Positions 11,896-20,294 of a stretch of DNA of 20,715 nucleotides are shown here, in pieces. The number at the start of each line of letters is the position of its first letter. Position 1 is the stretch's first letter. The translations under genes and the position numbers were made by a program. Below the pieces are notes generated by a model. That model saw only the letters and a program-made list of their open reading frames with translations. It did not search any database and was not told the DNA's origin. The stretch comes from Candidatus Caldipriscus sp. T1.2 (GTDB taxonomy: Bacteria > Hydrothermota > Hydrothermia > LBFQ01): assembly GCA_000980735.1 (NCBI GenBank), contig LBFQ01000058.1, forward strand, positions 13,491 through 34,205, given 5' to 3'.

Positions 11896-13626
11896 ATGAA
11901 AATCTCAAGGGTTTATAAGCATGATGTAATAATCCTTGGAGCTGGACTTGCGGGTTTGAGGGCTGCGGTGGAGATAGGAAGGAAGTTCGGGGATAGGGTG
12001 GATGTTGGAATAGTTTCAAAGGTGCAACTTATGAGGGCGCACTCCGTATGCGCCGAGGGTGGGACTGCTGCGGTTTTAAGGCCCGAGGAGGGAGATTCCT
12101 TTGAACTCCACGCTTGGGACACAATAAAAGGTTCCGATTTTCTTGCGGATCAGGATGCGGTTTTCCGCTTCGTCAAGCTTATGCCTTATGAAATACTACT
12201 TTTGGAGCACTGGGGAATACCCTGGGCTAGGAGAAAGGATGGGAAAATAGCCGCAAGGGCTTTTGGGGGACAGAGCTTTGTAAGGACAAATTTCGCTCAG
12301 GATAAAACCGGCTTCTTTGAAATGCAAACATTATACGACACCCTCCAAAGGTTCACGAACTACAAGAGGTACGACGAATTCTTTGCAACATCAATTATAG
12401 TTAAAAACAATAAGTTTGCGGGTTTAACCGCTATAGACCTTGTAAATGGGGAATTTGTTCTATTCATTGGCAAGGCTTTGATAATAGCGACGGGTGGCGC
12501 CGGGAGGCTATATAGGTTTACGACATATTCCCATTCCGTCACGGGCGACGGTCTTGCAATGGCATTTAGGGCGGGATTGCCCTTAAAGGATATGGAGTTT
12601 ATTCAGTTCCACCCCACGGGCTTGGTACCTTCCGGAATTTTGATAACGGAGGGTGCGAGGGGTGAGGGCGGATATCTGAGGAACAGGTTCGGGGAGAGGT
12701 TTATGGAGAGGTACGCCCCAAAAATGATGGAGCTGGCTCCCAGGGATATAGTCTCCAGATCAATAATGACGGAAATAGAGGAGGGTAGGGGCTTTGAGGG
12801 TCCCGAGGGTCTTGATTATGTGCATCTGGATCTTACGCATCTTGGTAAGGAAAAGATCCTTGAAAGACTGCCTTTAATAAGGGAGCTTGCGATAAAGTTT
12901 GCAGGGGTTGATCCGGTGAAAGAGCCCATACCGATAAGGCCCGTTGCCCACTATTCAATGGGTGGGATACATACGGACATTGATGGCAGAACCCCAGTTG
13001 AGAATATTTTTGCCGCGGGTGAGGCCGCCTGCGTATCCGTACATGGGGCAAATAGGCTCGGTTCTAACTCTACCGCGGAATGCTTAGTTTGGGGAAGGAT
13101 TACGGGTGAGCTTTCCGCAGAATACGCCCTAAGCCACGAGTTTATGTTTAGGGAAGATGAGGTCCTTGAGGATGCAGAAAAAGAGGCAAAGAGGATAGAG
13201 GGGATATTGAATAAGAACGGGAAAGAGAATCCTTACGAGATAAGGAACGAGCTTAGGAAGATCATGGATACACACGTTGGGGTTTTCAGGACCGGCGAAA
13301 AGCTTGAGGAAGCCCTGAGGATAGTAAGGAACTTGAAGGAGAGGTTTAAGGACATAAGAATTGTGGATAAGGATCTCAGATGGAACACCGATTTGGTAAG
13401 TGCCCTTGAAACGGAAAATATGCTTGACCTTGCCGAGATCGTGATCCTCGGGGCACTGATGAGGGAGGAGAGTAGGGGTTCCCACTTCAGGAGGGATTTC
13501 CCATATAGGGATGATGAAAGATTTTTGAAGCATACCCTTGCCTACAGGAACGAGGATGGAAGCGTAAGAATAGATTACATACCCGTAAATATCACATACT
13601 GGAAGCCCGTTGAGAGAAAGTATTAG
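11896..13626 (+). CDS. sdhA: Succinate dehydrogenase/fumarate reductase flavoprotein subunit
   Basis: 576 aa, normal length. The FAD dinucleotide fold GAGLAG is at residues 15-20. The likely covalent-FAD histidine is H49 in AHSVCAEGG. Catalytic-region motifs follow: IQFHPTG, EGARGEGGYLRN, RPVAHYSMGGIHTD and HGANRLGSNSTAEC. The C-terminal helical domain ends with REESRGSHFRRDFPYRDD. It interconverts succinate and fumarate, passing electrons through an iron-sulfur subunit to a membrane anchor. Neither sdhB nor sdhC follows; a flippase gene starts immediately after the stop. A membrane anchor and SdhE occur at 19413-20291 on the other strand. Confidence 0.95.
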   Translation: MKISRVYKHDVIILGAGLAGLRAAVEIGRKFGDRVDVGIVSKVQLMRAHSVCAEGGTAAVLRPEEGDSFELHAWDTIKGSDFLADQDAVFRFVKLMPYEILLLEHWGIPWARRKDGKIAARAFGGQSFVRTNFAQDKTGFFEMQTLYDTLQRFTNYKRYDEFFATSIIVKNNKFAGLTAIDLVNGEFVLFIGKALIIATGGAGRLYRFTTYSHSVTGDGLAMAFRAGLPLKDMEFIQFHPTGLVPSGILITEGARGEGGYLRNRFGERFMERYAPKMMELAPRDIVSRSIMTEIEEGRGFEGPEGLDYVHLDLTHLGKEKILERLPLIRELAIKFAGVDPVKEPIPIRPVAHYSMGGIHTDIDGRTPVENIFAAGEAACVSVHGANRLGSNSTAECLVWGRITGELSAEYALSHEFMFREDEVLEDAEKEAKRIEGILNKNGKENPYEIRNELRKIMDTHVGVFRTGEKLEEALRIVRNLKERFKDIRIVDKDLRWNTDLVSALETENMLDLAEIVILGALMREESRGSHFRRDFPYRDDERFLKHTLAYRNEDGSVRIDYIPVNITYWKPVERKY

Positions 13627-15006
13627 TTGGTAAAAGCACTATTTTGGACTTTAGCCTCCAGGCTATCAATACAATTTTTCTCTTTTTTGAGGGTCGTTGT
13701 TCTTGCCAGGATATTGACACCTTATGATTTTGGAATATCTGCGAGTACCTTCATAGCGTATCAGCTTTTGGAAATGCTCACCTTCACAGGATTCACCACA
13801 GCCTTAACCGCATACAAGGGGGAATTCAGGGAAGGATATCCCACCCTCTTCTGGACGAGCCTATTAAGGGGGATCATACTTTTTTTCCTACTCTTTCTCT
13901 TCTCGGACAGCATAGGGGCTTTTTTTAAGGACTCGAACGTATCCTTTGCCATCAAGGTGGTTGCAATATCCTTCATACCATCATCCATCACCAATCCAAT
14001 TTTCATAGTTGAGGCAAACAGGTTCTTTAGGTTTGAGAAGATCTTTATCCTTGAGTTTTCGGAAGCTTTGATAAACACGGTTTTTGCAATATTTTTGGGG
14101 CTTTATTTTAGGGATTTTAGGGCGATGATCTATTCCTTCTTGATAGGCGCATTCGCCAAAATGTTCATATCCTACATCCTGCGCCCATATATTCCGAGTT
14201 TATCTTTTAGTTTTCTTTGGCTTAAAAGGATGCTCTCCTTCGGAATTTGGGTAAACCTCACCTTCGTCTTAAACTTCCTTTTAAGGTATGCGGATAGGAC
14301 TTTGGTTGGAAAGTTTTCGGGACAACATTCGTTGGGAATATATTCTAATGCCCAGAACCTAGCCTTTTTGGTTGCCCCCCAGCTTAGCTCTATGATATCA
14401 AGGGTACTTTTTCCTTATTTTGTTGTTTCCGACGTTGGGGAAACCGAAAAAGCTTTTTTGTCTTATATGAGGGCCTCCCTTTTCGTGGGTTTGCTCTTCT
14501 TCGCCCCTATGTTCTTTTGGAGCGATGGGGTAATAAGGATAGCCTTGGGAGAAAAATGGATGGATGCGGTGGAAATTTTAAAACCCCTATCCATAGCCTC
14601 CATCCTTTCAATTATCTCAAACACCATAAGTCCATTGTCGCAGGGAAAGGGAAAGCCCAATTTGGACGTTTACCGCCTTGCGGTTATTCCTTTGGTTTTC
14701 TTACTCCTTTCCCTCCTTAACCCAAGAAGCCCCTTATGGATCTCCTGGTGCCTCTCCTTCGGATACTTAGCTTCCATTCCCGTATGGTACTTGGGTATTT
14801 CCTCCCTTGGCATAAGACCCTCCCGAATACTCCTATCTTTAATTCCCTTAATTTCCTCCGTTTTCTTCCCTTTCCTTTTCCCGGAAGGTATATTGAGGGT
14901 TTTGGTTTCTATACTTTCCTACACCCTGACTGAGATTTTGCTTTTCAAGGGAATGGGTATATTTGAGGTTTTCAGACTAAAAATTCCCAACCCCAAGCTC
15001 CCTTAA
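13627..15006 (+). CDS. Wzx-like lipopolysaccharide/polysaccharide flippase (MOP superfamily)
   Basis: 459 aa, almost entirely membrane helices (about 12-14), with MOP-family features: an N-terminal RVVVLARILTPYDFGISAS, a central LLRYADRTLVGKFSGQHSLG and paired helices after it. Such proteins move lipid-linked sugar units across the inner membrane. It fits with the Wzz-like and GT4 genes on the opposite strand. The start is TTG 13627, directly after the sdhA TAG, so expression should depend on the sdhA promoter. The last 30 bases overlap the convergent helicase gene. Confidence 0.88.
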   Translation: MVKALFWTLASRLSIQFFSFLRVVVLARILTPYDFGISASTFIAYQLLEMLTFTGFTTALTAYKGEFREGYPTLFWTSLLRGIILFFLLFLFSDSIGAFFKDSNVSFAIKVVAISFIPSSITNPIFIVEANRFFRFEKIFILEFSEALINTVFAIFLGLYFRDFRAMIYSFLIGAFAKMFISYILRPYIPSLSFSFLWLKRMLSFGIWVNLTFVLNFLLRYADRTLVGKFSGQHSLGIYSNAQNLAFLVAPQLSSMISRVLFPYFVVSDVGETEKAFLSYMRASLFVGLLFFAPMFFWSDGVIRIALGEKWMDAVEILKPLSIASILSIISNTISPLSQGKGKPNLDVYRLAVIPLVFLLLSLLNPRSPLWISWCLSFGYLASIPVWYLGISSLGIRPSRILLSLIPLISSVFFPFLFPEGILRVLVSILSYTLTEILLFKGMGIFEVFRLKIPNPKLP

Positions 15007-16578
15007 AACTTCCCCCTTATCCATACCCAAATACTTTATCCCAGCCCTTCCGAGCTTCAAAAGCGCAAAACCCTTAATAATCCTCTCGTCCCCCAATACT
15101 TCCCCTTTTTCCAGAATCCTTATGATACTCTCTGTCTCCTTCCTTGCCCTACCTTTATCCCTGTACCTCTTGAACAGGTAGTATTCCAGCGATCTTTCCA
15201 TGTCTTTTGGAAACTCAAATTTGCCAAAGCCCACCCTGCTTATCCCAAATTCCCTCAGGGTCATCTTTAGTATATTTGCCCTAACGAAACCTATCCCCTT
15301 TATCCCTCCCAAGGGTGCGAATTCCAAATTTAATCCGAATTTATAAGAGTGCATAACCCTTAAAATGTCCTCGTCGGTTATGATGATATAACCGTTTTCC
15401 CTTAAAGTTAAAAGTGCCCTCGCGAGGTGGTAAACGTCGGTATGTGAAAAACCCAGCTCGCCTGGGGGGTTTGAGATGTTCGGATAAAATATGAGCTTAC
15501 CGTTTATATACATCCAAAGTTCGTCCGTGCCATCATTCGGAAAATCAAATTCGTAATACCTCCCCTTAAATTCCCATTTTAGGGAGATGATATCATCCTT
15601 CAAAAAGCTTTTAAGCGAATCCTTTATTTTCTTCATATAAAACAGGGGCCTTATGCTTAGGAGGAGCTCCACTTCCCCCTCCAACCTCCTTTTCATCTCC
15701 GCGTAAGCCAAAGGCGATATTGAGCCTTCCAAAAGTACCTTGCCGATCTCCGTAAGTTTCCCATCCTCAACGAAACCCTTATCCTCAAGGTAATCGTATA
15801 TATTATCAAGGATATAAGGTGGGACCTTTTTAACTGAAGGAACGTTTAATAAGAATGCTCTCCAATTCCTCCCCGCAAATTTCACCGCCCCTAGTATCAT
15901 AAGGGATATAAAAGAAGAGATCCCCCAATACTCCATAGGGTCAAAGGTAAAGTTCTCCGAAGATAAAAATGGTTGCAACTTTTCAAAGGCTTCTTTAAAT
16001 CCCTTAGACTCGTTGAAAACGTATATCTCCGCATACCCTTTATCCTTCAATCCGTATCTACCCGCCCTCCCCTTCATCTGGAAAATATCAAGAACGTCGG
16101 GATAGAACTTCCCCCTAAAACCCCGTACAAAGATGATCACCCTATCCGCCGGTAGATTAATACCGTAAGCCAAAGTTTGGGTTGCTATCAGAACCTTTAG
16201 CTCCCCATTTCTAAAAGAATCCTCTATCTTTTCTCTCTCCTCAAGGGGTATATCCGCGTTATGAAAAGCGACAAAATCGCCGAATTTTACGGGGACAAAG
16301 GGTAAAGTTTCGTTTAAGACGGGATATCCTTCGTTTGATAACTTTTCCAATACCGAGTATCCGAGTTCCTTTTTATGGACGAAAACAATTGTCTTTTCAT
16401 CCTCTGGCAAACCCTTAATTCTATTTACTATAAAATCCGCCAACTTGTCCCCCCTAAGCCTTAGGTAATGAGTCCTTTCCTCAACGGGAACAGGCCTATA
16501 ATTTGATTCTATTAAAACCTCCGCCCCAAGCAAGTTCGCCAAATCTTCCGGTTTGGGAACAGTGGCGGAAAGAGACAA
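14977..16578 (-). CDS. Ski2-like SF2 helicase, C-terminal part (frameshifted gene)
   Basis: 533 residues from TTG 16578. It starts at motif III (SLSATV, 2-7) and contains IVFVHKK (64-70), motif V (ATQTLAYGINLP, 132-143) and motif VI (QMKGRAGRYG, 167-176), then a winged-helix-like region and a C-terminal segment LGGIKGIGFVRANIL resembling helix-hairpin-helix DNA contacts. The frame is really open back to 16635, supplying the missing link GSGIEEIFGHLN to the N-terminal part. Alone it lacks Walker A and DEIH and could not hydrolyse ATP. Confidence 0.85.
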   Translation of the reverse strand: MSLSATVPKPEDLANLLGAEVLIESNYRPVPVEERTHYLRLRGDKLADFIVNRIKGLPEDEKTIVFVHKKELGYSVLEKLSNEGYPVLNETLPFVPVKFGDFVAFHNADIPLEEREKIEDSFRNGELKVLIATQTLAYGINLPADRVIIFVRGFRGKFYPDVLDIFQMKGRAGRYGLKDKGYAEIYVFNESKGFKEAFEKLQPFLSSENFTFDPMEYWGISSFISLMILGAVKFAGRNWRAFLLNVPSVKKVPPYILDNIYDYLEDKGFVEDGKLTEIGKVLLEGSISPLAYAEMKRRLEGEVELLLSIRPLFYMKKIKDSLKSFLKDDIISLKWEFKGRYYEFDFPNDGTDELWMYINGKLIFYPNISNPPGELGFSHTDVYHLARALLTLRENGYIIITDEDILRVMHSYKFGLNLEFAPLGGIKGIGFVRANILKMTLREFGISRVGFGKFEFPKDMERSLEYYLFKRYRDKGRARKETESIIRILEKGEVLGDERIIKGFALLKLGRAGIKYLGMDKGEVLRELGVGNF

Positions 16579-16622
16579 AATAGGGAAAAAATTCCTGTAA
16601 TTTAAATGTCCGAAGATTTCCT

Positions 16623-17114
16623 CTATACCACTCCCCTTTCCTTATAAATGTGGTGTATCTCGTCTATTACGAAGGGAGATTTTACCCAGCTTTTGTTTGT
16701 CCTCAAACCGTTTGCCAAACTCTCGTAAGTGCAAACCGTTATATCCCTATCCTCCAAAACTTCCTCAAATACATCCCCGGTCCTAAGCCCCACCTTGTCC
16801 TTACCGAATACCCTAACGAAATTTTGATATATTTCGTTCGCAAGCGCCCTCGTTGGCACCGCGTATGTCCCCCTGCCCCCCATAAAGAGCATTGCAACCC
16901 CCGTCTTGCCGGAAGATGTTGGCGCAACAACCAAAACGTTCTTCCCGGCATCCTCCAAAAGGTAAAACCTGTAAAATACGAACTGTAATGGGTTCAACCT
17001 CTCAAAGGGGAAACCCTCTAAACGCGGGTTTTCCATTTTAAATTTCCCAACACCCGAATCCATCTCTACCAAAACCTCATCATCTCTTACCTCCAAGATC
17101 CTTACCGTTTTCAA
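16623..17114 (-). CDS. Ski2-like SF2 helicase, N-terminal part (frameshifted gene)
   Basis: 163 aa with LNPLQFVFYRFYL (Q-motif-like region), Walker A APTSSGKT (64-71), motif Ia AVPTRALANEIYQ (85-97) and motif II DEIH (151-154). It ends at TAG 16625-16623 soon after IYKERG. Adding one G to the four-G run at 16636-16633 (minus strand) joins it in frame with the C-terminal part, for a helicase of about 710 aa. Start is TTG 17114. An alternative TTG three bases upstream is out of frame. Confidence 0.85.
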   Translation of the reverse strand: MKTVRILEVRDDEVLVEMDSGVGKFKMENPRLEGFPFERLNPLQFVFYRFYLLEDAGKNVLVVAPTSSGKTGVAMLFMGGRGTYAVPTRALANEIYQNFVRVFGKDKVGLRTGDVFEEVLEDRDITVCTYESLANGLRTNKSWVKSPFVIDEIHHIYKERGVV

Positions 17115-17126
17115 GACAAAGACGGA

Positions 17127-17132
17127 ATTTTA
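17127..17132 (-). promoter_or_regulatory. -10 element (TAAAAT) for the helicase gene
   Basis: On the minus strand, ends 12 bases before TTG 17114, so a 5' leader of only a few bases is expected. Spacing is the loosest of the ten boxes found. Confidence 0.4.
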
Positions 17133-17153
17133 AATTTGGAAATTTTTCTCCTT

Positions 17154-17159
17154 TATTAT
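17154..17159 (+). promoter_or_regulatory. -10 element (TATTAT) for jag/khpB
   Basis: Ends 9 bases before ATG 17169. It supports ATG 17169 rather than the upstream in-frame TTG 17136, because the box lies inside that longer frame. Confidence 0.4.
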
Positions 17160-17168
17160 TCCCAACCA

Positions 17169-17807
17169 ATGGGAGCCCGGTATATTGATATAGAAGGTGA
17201 TACAGTTGAAGAAGCGCTTGAAAAGTTCCTAAAGGAGCACTCAAAGGAACTATCGGAAATAAGGTATAAGGTTTTGAGACTGCCTGTGGGCAGGCAAAAG
17301 GCAAAGGTTAGGATATTTCTTGACACGGAAGACTTTGACATCCTTGACGAGATAGCGAGGGAGTTTTTGCACAGGCTCGGGGTGAAGGGAAGCGTTGACA
17401 TAGATGTGGATGAGGAAGGAAATTATTACGTGAACTTTGATATTCAGGATCTTGACAGCACCCTAATAGGGAACAGGGGAAGAATATTGCGGGAGCTCAA
17501 CTATATCCTAAAGGCAATAGTGAACAAAAGGAAGAGGACGATAAGGGTGAATTTTGATATCGCGAGATATATGAGGAGGAGGATAGGGAGGGCGATAAAC
17601 AAGGCGAAGGCTCTGATACAGATCATGCAACAGCAGGGAAAAAACGAGATCGTATATGACGCCCCAATAATGTCGGAAGAGGCGGAACAGGTGAGGAGGT
17701 ACCTTAGGAATCTGGGTTATACACTTGAGAGGTTGAAGATAAAGGAAAAGGGGATAAGGTCAAATACTGGAGAACCCGTATATATTATAAAACCTCTAAG
17801 CAAGTGA
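17169..17807 (+). CDS. khpB: Jag/KhpB family RNA-binding protein
   Basis: 212 aa from ATG 17169. Three parts are seen: a Jag-N domain (about 1-50, with DTVEEALEKFLKEH), a type II KH domain with the G101-NR-G104 loop in LIGNRGRILRELNYIL, and a C-terminal R3H-like segment (about 120-212). The R3H part lacks a clear RxxxH motif, so it looks degenerate. KhpB proteins bind RNA with KhpA and affect cell envelope growth; in many genomes the gene follows yidC, which is absent here. An in-frame TTG at 17136 would add 11 residues but overlaps the proposed promoter. The stop overlaps the OPT gene start as GTGA. Confidence 0.85.
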   Translation: MGARYIDIEGDTVEEALEKFLKEHSKELSEIRYKVLRLPVGRQKAKVRIFLDTEDFDILDEIAREFLHRLGVKGSVDIDVDEEGNYYVNFDIQDLDSTLIGNRGRILRELNYILKAIVNKRKRTIRVNFDIARYMRRRIGRAINKAKALIQIMQQQGKNEIVYDAPIMSEEAEQVRRYLRNLGYTLERLKIKEKGIRSNTGEPVYIIKPLSK

Positions 17808-19435
17808 GGGAATTTACAAAATCCGCGATAATTCTTGGAACGATCTTAACCGTACTTTTTGGGATATCAAACGCTTACCTTGCTTTAAAGGCGGGTATGA
17901 CGGTTTCCGCATCTATACCCGCCGCGGTCGGAGCTTTAGCCCTTTTTTCCCTATTCCATAAAAGGGGCACAATTCTTGAAGCGAACATAGTCCAAACCAT
18001 AGCATCTGCGGGAGAATCCTTAGCGGCCGCCATAGCTTTCACCTTACCCGCCTTTTTTATCCTTTCCATAAACATCCATCCGTATTCCCTTGGGCTTTTG
18101 GTCTTAATGGGGGGAAGTTTGGGGATAATTGCGGGGATGACGTTTAGGAAGGATTTGGTTGAAGACGAAAGCTTGCCATTTCCCGAAGGTAAAGCTTGCG
18201 CTTTGGTTTTAAAGAGTAAAGAAACGGAGGAAGGAAAGCTTGTAATACTTGGTGCCTTAGTTGGGGGAATAATAAGGTCCCTTCAGGTTTTTGGAATTTT
18301 GGCATCCTCGTATTTTTCAAGCATTTTTGGGAAGGTTTTATCCCTTGAGCTTTCACCCGCGGTTGTGGGTGCGGGTGCCATAATAGGTTTTAGAACTGCG
18401 CTGATTCTGTCTGCGGGTGGGATTTTATCTTGGTGGGCATTGATGCCATTCTTTGAAGGTTCTCCCCAAGAGATCTGGAGCAAACACTTAAGATTTATAG
18501 GCGCTGGTGCGGTATTGGTCGGGGGAATAATTGAGTTTATAAAGGTTCTCCTGAAGATCTATAAACATCTGGGAAATTATAGGATCCTCCTCTCCATCCT
18601 TGTGGGGGTAATTTTGGGGATCTTTACGGGCCTGGCCGTTCCCGAGCTTGGGATCTTAGGGGGTATTTTGGGGTCCGTTTTTGGAATAGTTTTCGCTTAT
18701 GTTTCATCAAACGTAACCGCGATAGTGGGTTCATCCTCAAACCCTATTTCTGGTATGGTTATAGCTTCCCTTATCGTGGTTTCGCTTATTTTTAAGTTTT
18801 TAGGTATAAATTCCATCTCCTCCGTTTTGGCTTTCGCTTCCTTCGTCGCCTCTTCCGCATCCTTGGCGGGGGATATAATTCAGGACCTTAAAACTGGGCA
18901 TATCGTAGGGGCAAACCCCAAAAAGCAATTTATAGGCGAGTTTATCGGGATCTTCGCCGCTTACCTTTTTATCACTTGGGTTGTGGGAATATTGGGTAAC
19001 GTATATGGTTTCGGATCACAAAACCTCCCTTCCCCTCAGGGTGTCCTCATAGGGACAATAACTAAGGGAATATTTGAGGGGGATATTGACTGGAAGCTTA
19101 TAAACATCGGTGGTACTATCGCGTTGGTAATTTATATGCTTGGAATTCCCGTCCTTCCCTTTGCGGTGGGACTTTATTTGCCCCTATCCCTCTCCGGCGG
19201 TTTGATCTTAGGAGGTTTTATTGCCAAAGTTTTAAAGGGTGAAAGGGAAAACATATTACCTTCGGGTATGATTGCGGGCGATGGTTTGATTAGTATAATC
19301 TTCGCATTTGGCATAGGGTTCTTGGGTTGGAACTTTCCCGAGGCAAGCCAAAACACAGCGATCTTTACGATCGCCCTAATCTTCTTCTCCTTCTTCCTCT
19401 TGTGGAGATTTTTTAAGAAATCTCCCTCAGCTTGA
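17804..19435 (+). CDS. OPT family oligopeptide/metal-chelate transporter
   Basis: 543 aa with about 14-16 membrane helices. The N-terminus has the OPT hallmark GISNAYLALKAGMTVSASIP, and later GSSSNPISGMVIASL and the near-C-terminal PSGMIAGDGL. These carriers bring peptides or metal chelates into the cell, probably with protons; the substrate cannot be predicted. The start GTG overlaps the jag stop as GTGA, so both genes are probably co-translated. The last 23 bases overlap the convergent sdhE-like gene. Confidence 0.88.
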   Translation: MREFTKSAIILGTILTVLFGISNAYLALKAGMTVSASIPAAVGALALFSLFHKRGTILEANIVQTIASAGESLAAAIAFTLPAFFILSINIHPYSLGLLVLMGGSLGIIAGMTFRKDLVEDESLPFPEGKACALVLKSKETEEGKLVILGALVGGIIRSLQVFGILASSYFSSIFGKVLSLELSPAVVGAGAIIGFRTALILSAGGILSWWALMPFFEGSPQEIWSKHLRFIGAGAVLVGGIIEFIKVLLKIYKHLGNYRILLSILVGVILGIFTGLAVPELGILGGILGSVFGIVFAYVSSNVTAIVGSSSNPISGMVIASLIVVSLIFKFLGINSISSVLAFASFVASSASLAGDIIQDLKTGHIVGANPKKQFIGEFIGIFAAYLFITWVVGILGNVYGFGSQNLPSPQGVLIGTITKGIFEGDIDWKLINIGGTIALVIYMLGIPVLPFAVGLYLPLSLSGGLILGGFIAKVLKGERENILPSGMIAGDGLISIIFAFGIGFLGWNFPEASQNTAIFTIALIFFSFFLLWRFFKKSPSA

Positions 19436-19661
19436 GGATCAGATCTTTAAATTCTTCGGGTGCCTCTTTAAAACCGTAAATGTAATCCCTAAGCTCGGTA
19501 TCAAGGAGGGATAAAAGGGACAATAGCTTGTCCAATTCCTTGTCTTCCAAGCTTTCCAAATCTACCCTTTCAAGATACTTTCCGAGTAATACCTCCATCT
19601 CGTTTGATGACCTCCTACTTGCCGGAAACTTTATCCTCTTGATCTTCAAACTTTTTTCCAT
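19413..19661 (-). CDS. sdhE: SdhE-like flavinylation factor (YgfY/SDHAF2 family)
   Basis: 82 aa matching the SdhE fold of a small helical bundle: the motif region R17-SS-N-E21-ME-VLLGKYLE, then LEDKELDKLLSLLSLLDTEL, then DYIYGFKEAPEEFKDLILKL. SdhE promotes covalent attachment of FAD to the SDH/FRD flavoprotein. The usual motif is RGxxExD; here it reads R-S-S-N-E-M-E, so the conserved glycine is serine and the last aspartate is glutamate. The neighbouring SDH membrane anchor supports the call. Start ATG 19661 overlaps the rhodanese gene by 47 bases. A GGAGG-like run inside the gene could suggest a later ATG (about 19600), but that would remove the motif. Confidence 0.72.
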   Translation of the reverse strand: MEKSLKIKRIKFPASRRSSNEMEVLLGKYLERVDLESLEDKELDKLLSLLSLLDTELRDYIYGFKEAPEEFKDLILKLREIS

Positions 19662-19950
19662 CCCTTTTTAACCACACCGCATTGAACCCCCTTTCCCTAA
19701 GTATCTCCGCCGCCCTCTTCCCAATTCCACCCCTCGGGCACCAACAAACCGTAACGTAAAGATCATAACCCTTGGGGGGCGTGTACCCCTCAAGGAGGAG
19801 ATCAAAAGGTATATTTATCGCTCCCTTAACTATCGGATAATTTTTGAAAAAACCCTCGCTCCTCACATCAACAAAAAGAACCCTATAACCCGAAGATGAT
19901 AAAGTTTTTACGCTGTCAAAGGTTATTTGAGATAAAAGAAAGCATACCAT
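19615..19950 (-). CDS. Rhodanese-like domain protein
   Basis: 111 aa, one rhodanese domain. FVDVRSEGFF (26-35) and VKGAINIPF (41-49) are typical, and the active-site loop is C69-W-C71-PRGGIGKRAAEIL. Such proteins carry sulfur as a cysteine persulfide or act in redox signalling. Two cysteines in the loop is less common, and C71 or C69 could be the acceptor. The ATG at 19950 lies inside the 3' end of the membrane anchor gene (28-base overlap), and the N-terminal MVCFLLSQ may just be a by-product of that overlap. The 3' end overlaps sdhE by 47 bases. Confidence 0.83.
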   Translation of the reverse strand: MVCFLLSQITFDSVKTLSSSGYRVLFVDVRSEGFFKNYPIVKGAINIPFDLLLEGYTPPKGYDLYVTVCWCPRGGIGKRAAEILRERGFNAVWLKRDGKKFEDQEDKVSGK

Positions 19951-20291
19951 GTAGTAATTGTGCCGTAAAGGAAAAGGAAGACCCCGAGTATAATAAGGAA
20001 AAACGCTATAAACTTCCTGTAATTCTTTAACGTATTAACCTCCGTTAATATCCCAAATAGGCCGTAAAACCCGTGAAATAAACCTATTCCAATGAAGAGG
20101 GTGTAAATTATCGCGCTAAAAAGGTCCTTTGCCCTCGTAAGAACCTGGCCCCAGCTTAGGGGGTTTTCCGGGTGGCTCCATTCGTGTATAGTCCCAGGAG
20201 AAAAGTGCATAAGAGCTATATGCCCTGTGAGGAGGAAAAATAAAACCGCTCCCGCCATCATATGTAAGAACCAAACCTTCCCCCCCTTCAT
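19923..20291 (-). CDS. sdhD: Succinate dehydrogenase/fumarate reductase-like membrane anchor subunit
   Basis: 122 aa with three membrane helices (about 7-30, 57-84, 93-121) and several histidines suited to heme b ligation (H10, H24, H29, H73). Phrases such as WFLHMMAGAVLFFLLTGHIA and LFHGFYGLFGILTEV fit the SdhC/SdhD anchor families. It would hold the SdhAB part on the membrane and react with quinone. The flavoprotein gene sdhA is about 6 kb away on the opposite strand and no sdhB or second anchor is adjacent; sdhE two genes downstream supports the assignment. Start ATG 20291 follows the rpsU stop by 3 bases and has a GAGGAGG about 10 bases upstream. Confidence 0.72.
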   Translation of the reverse strand: MKGGKVWFLHMMAGAVLFFLLTGHIALMHFSPGTIHEWSHPENPLSWGQVLTRAKDLFSAIIYTLFIGIGLFHGFYGLFGILTEVNTLKNYRKFIAFFLIILGVFLFLYGTITTWYAFFYLK

Positions 20292-20294
20292 GCA

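Noticed and set aside
16630..16640. Programmed -1 frameshifting at the helicase A/G run
   Set aside because: The AAAGGGG run is not in the codon phase needed for a classical slippery heptamer and no downstream stimulatory hairpin was evident; a simple indel is more likely.
17136..17168. Extended TTG start for jag adding 11 residues
   Set aside because: The extra residues are not Jag-like, and the extension contains the TATTAT box expected for a leaderless start at ATG 17169.
19595..19615. GGAGG-like run before an internal ATG as a shorter sdhE start
   Set aside because: The run encodes Arg-Arg of the SdhE motif region; starting at the later ATG would remove the conserved R...E motif.
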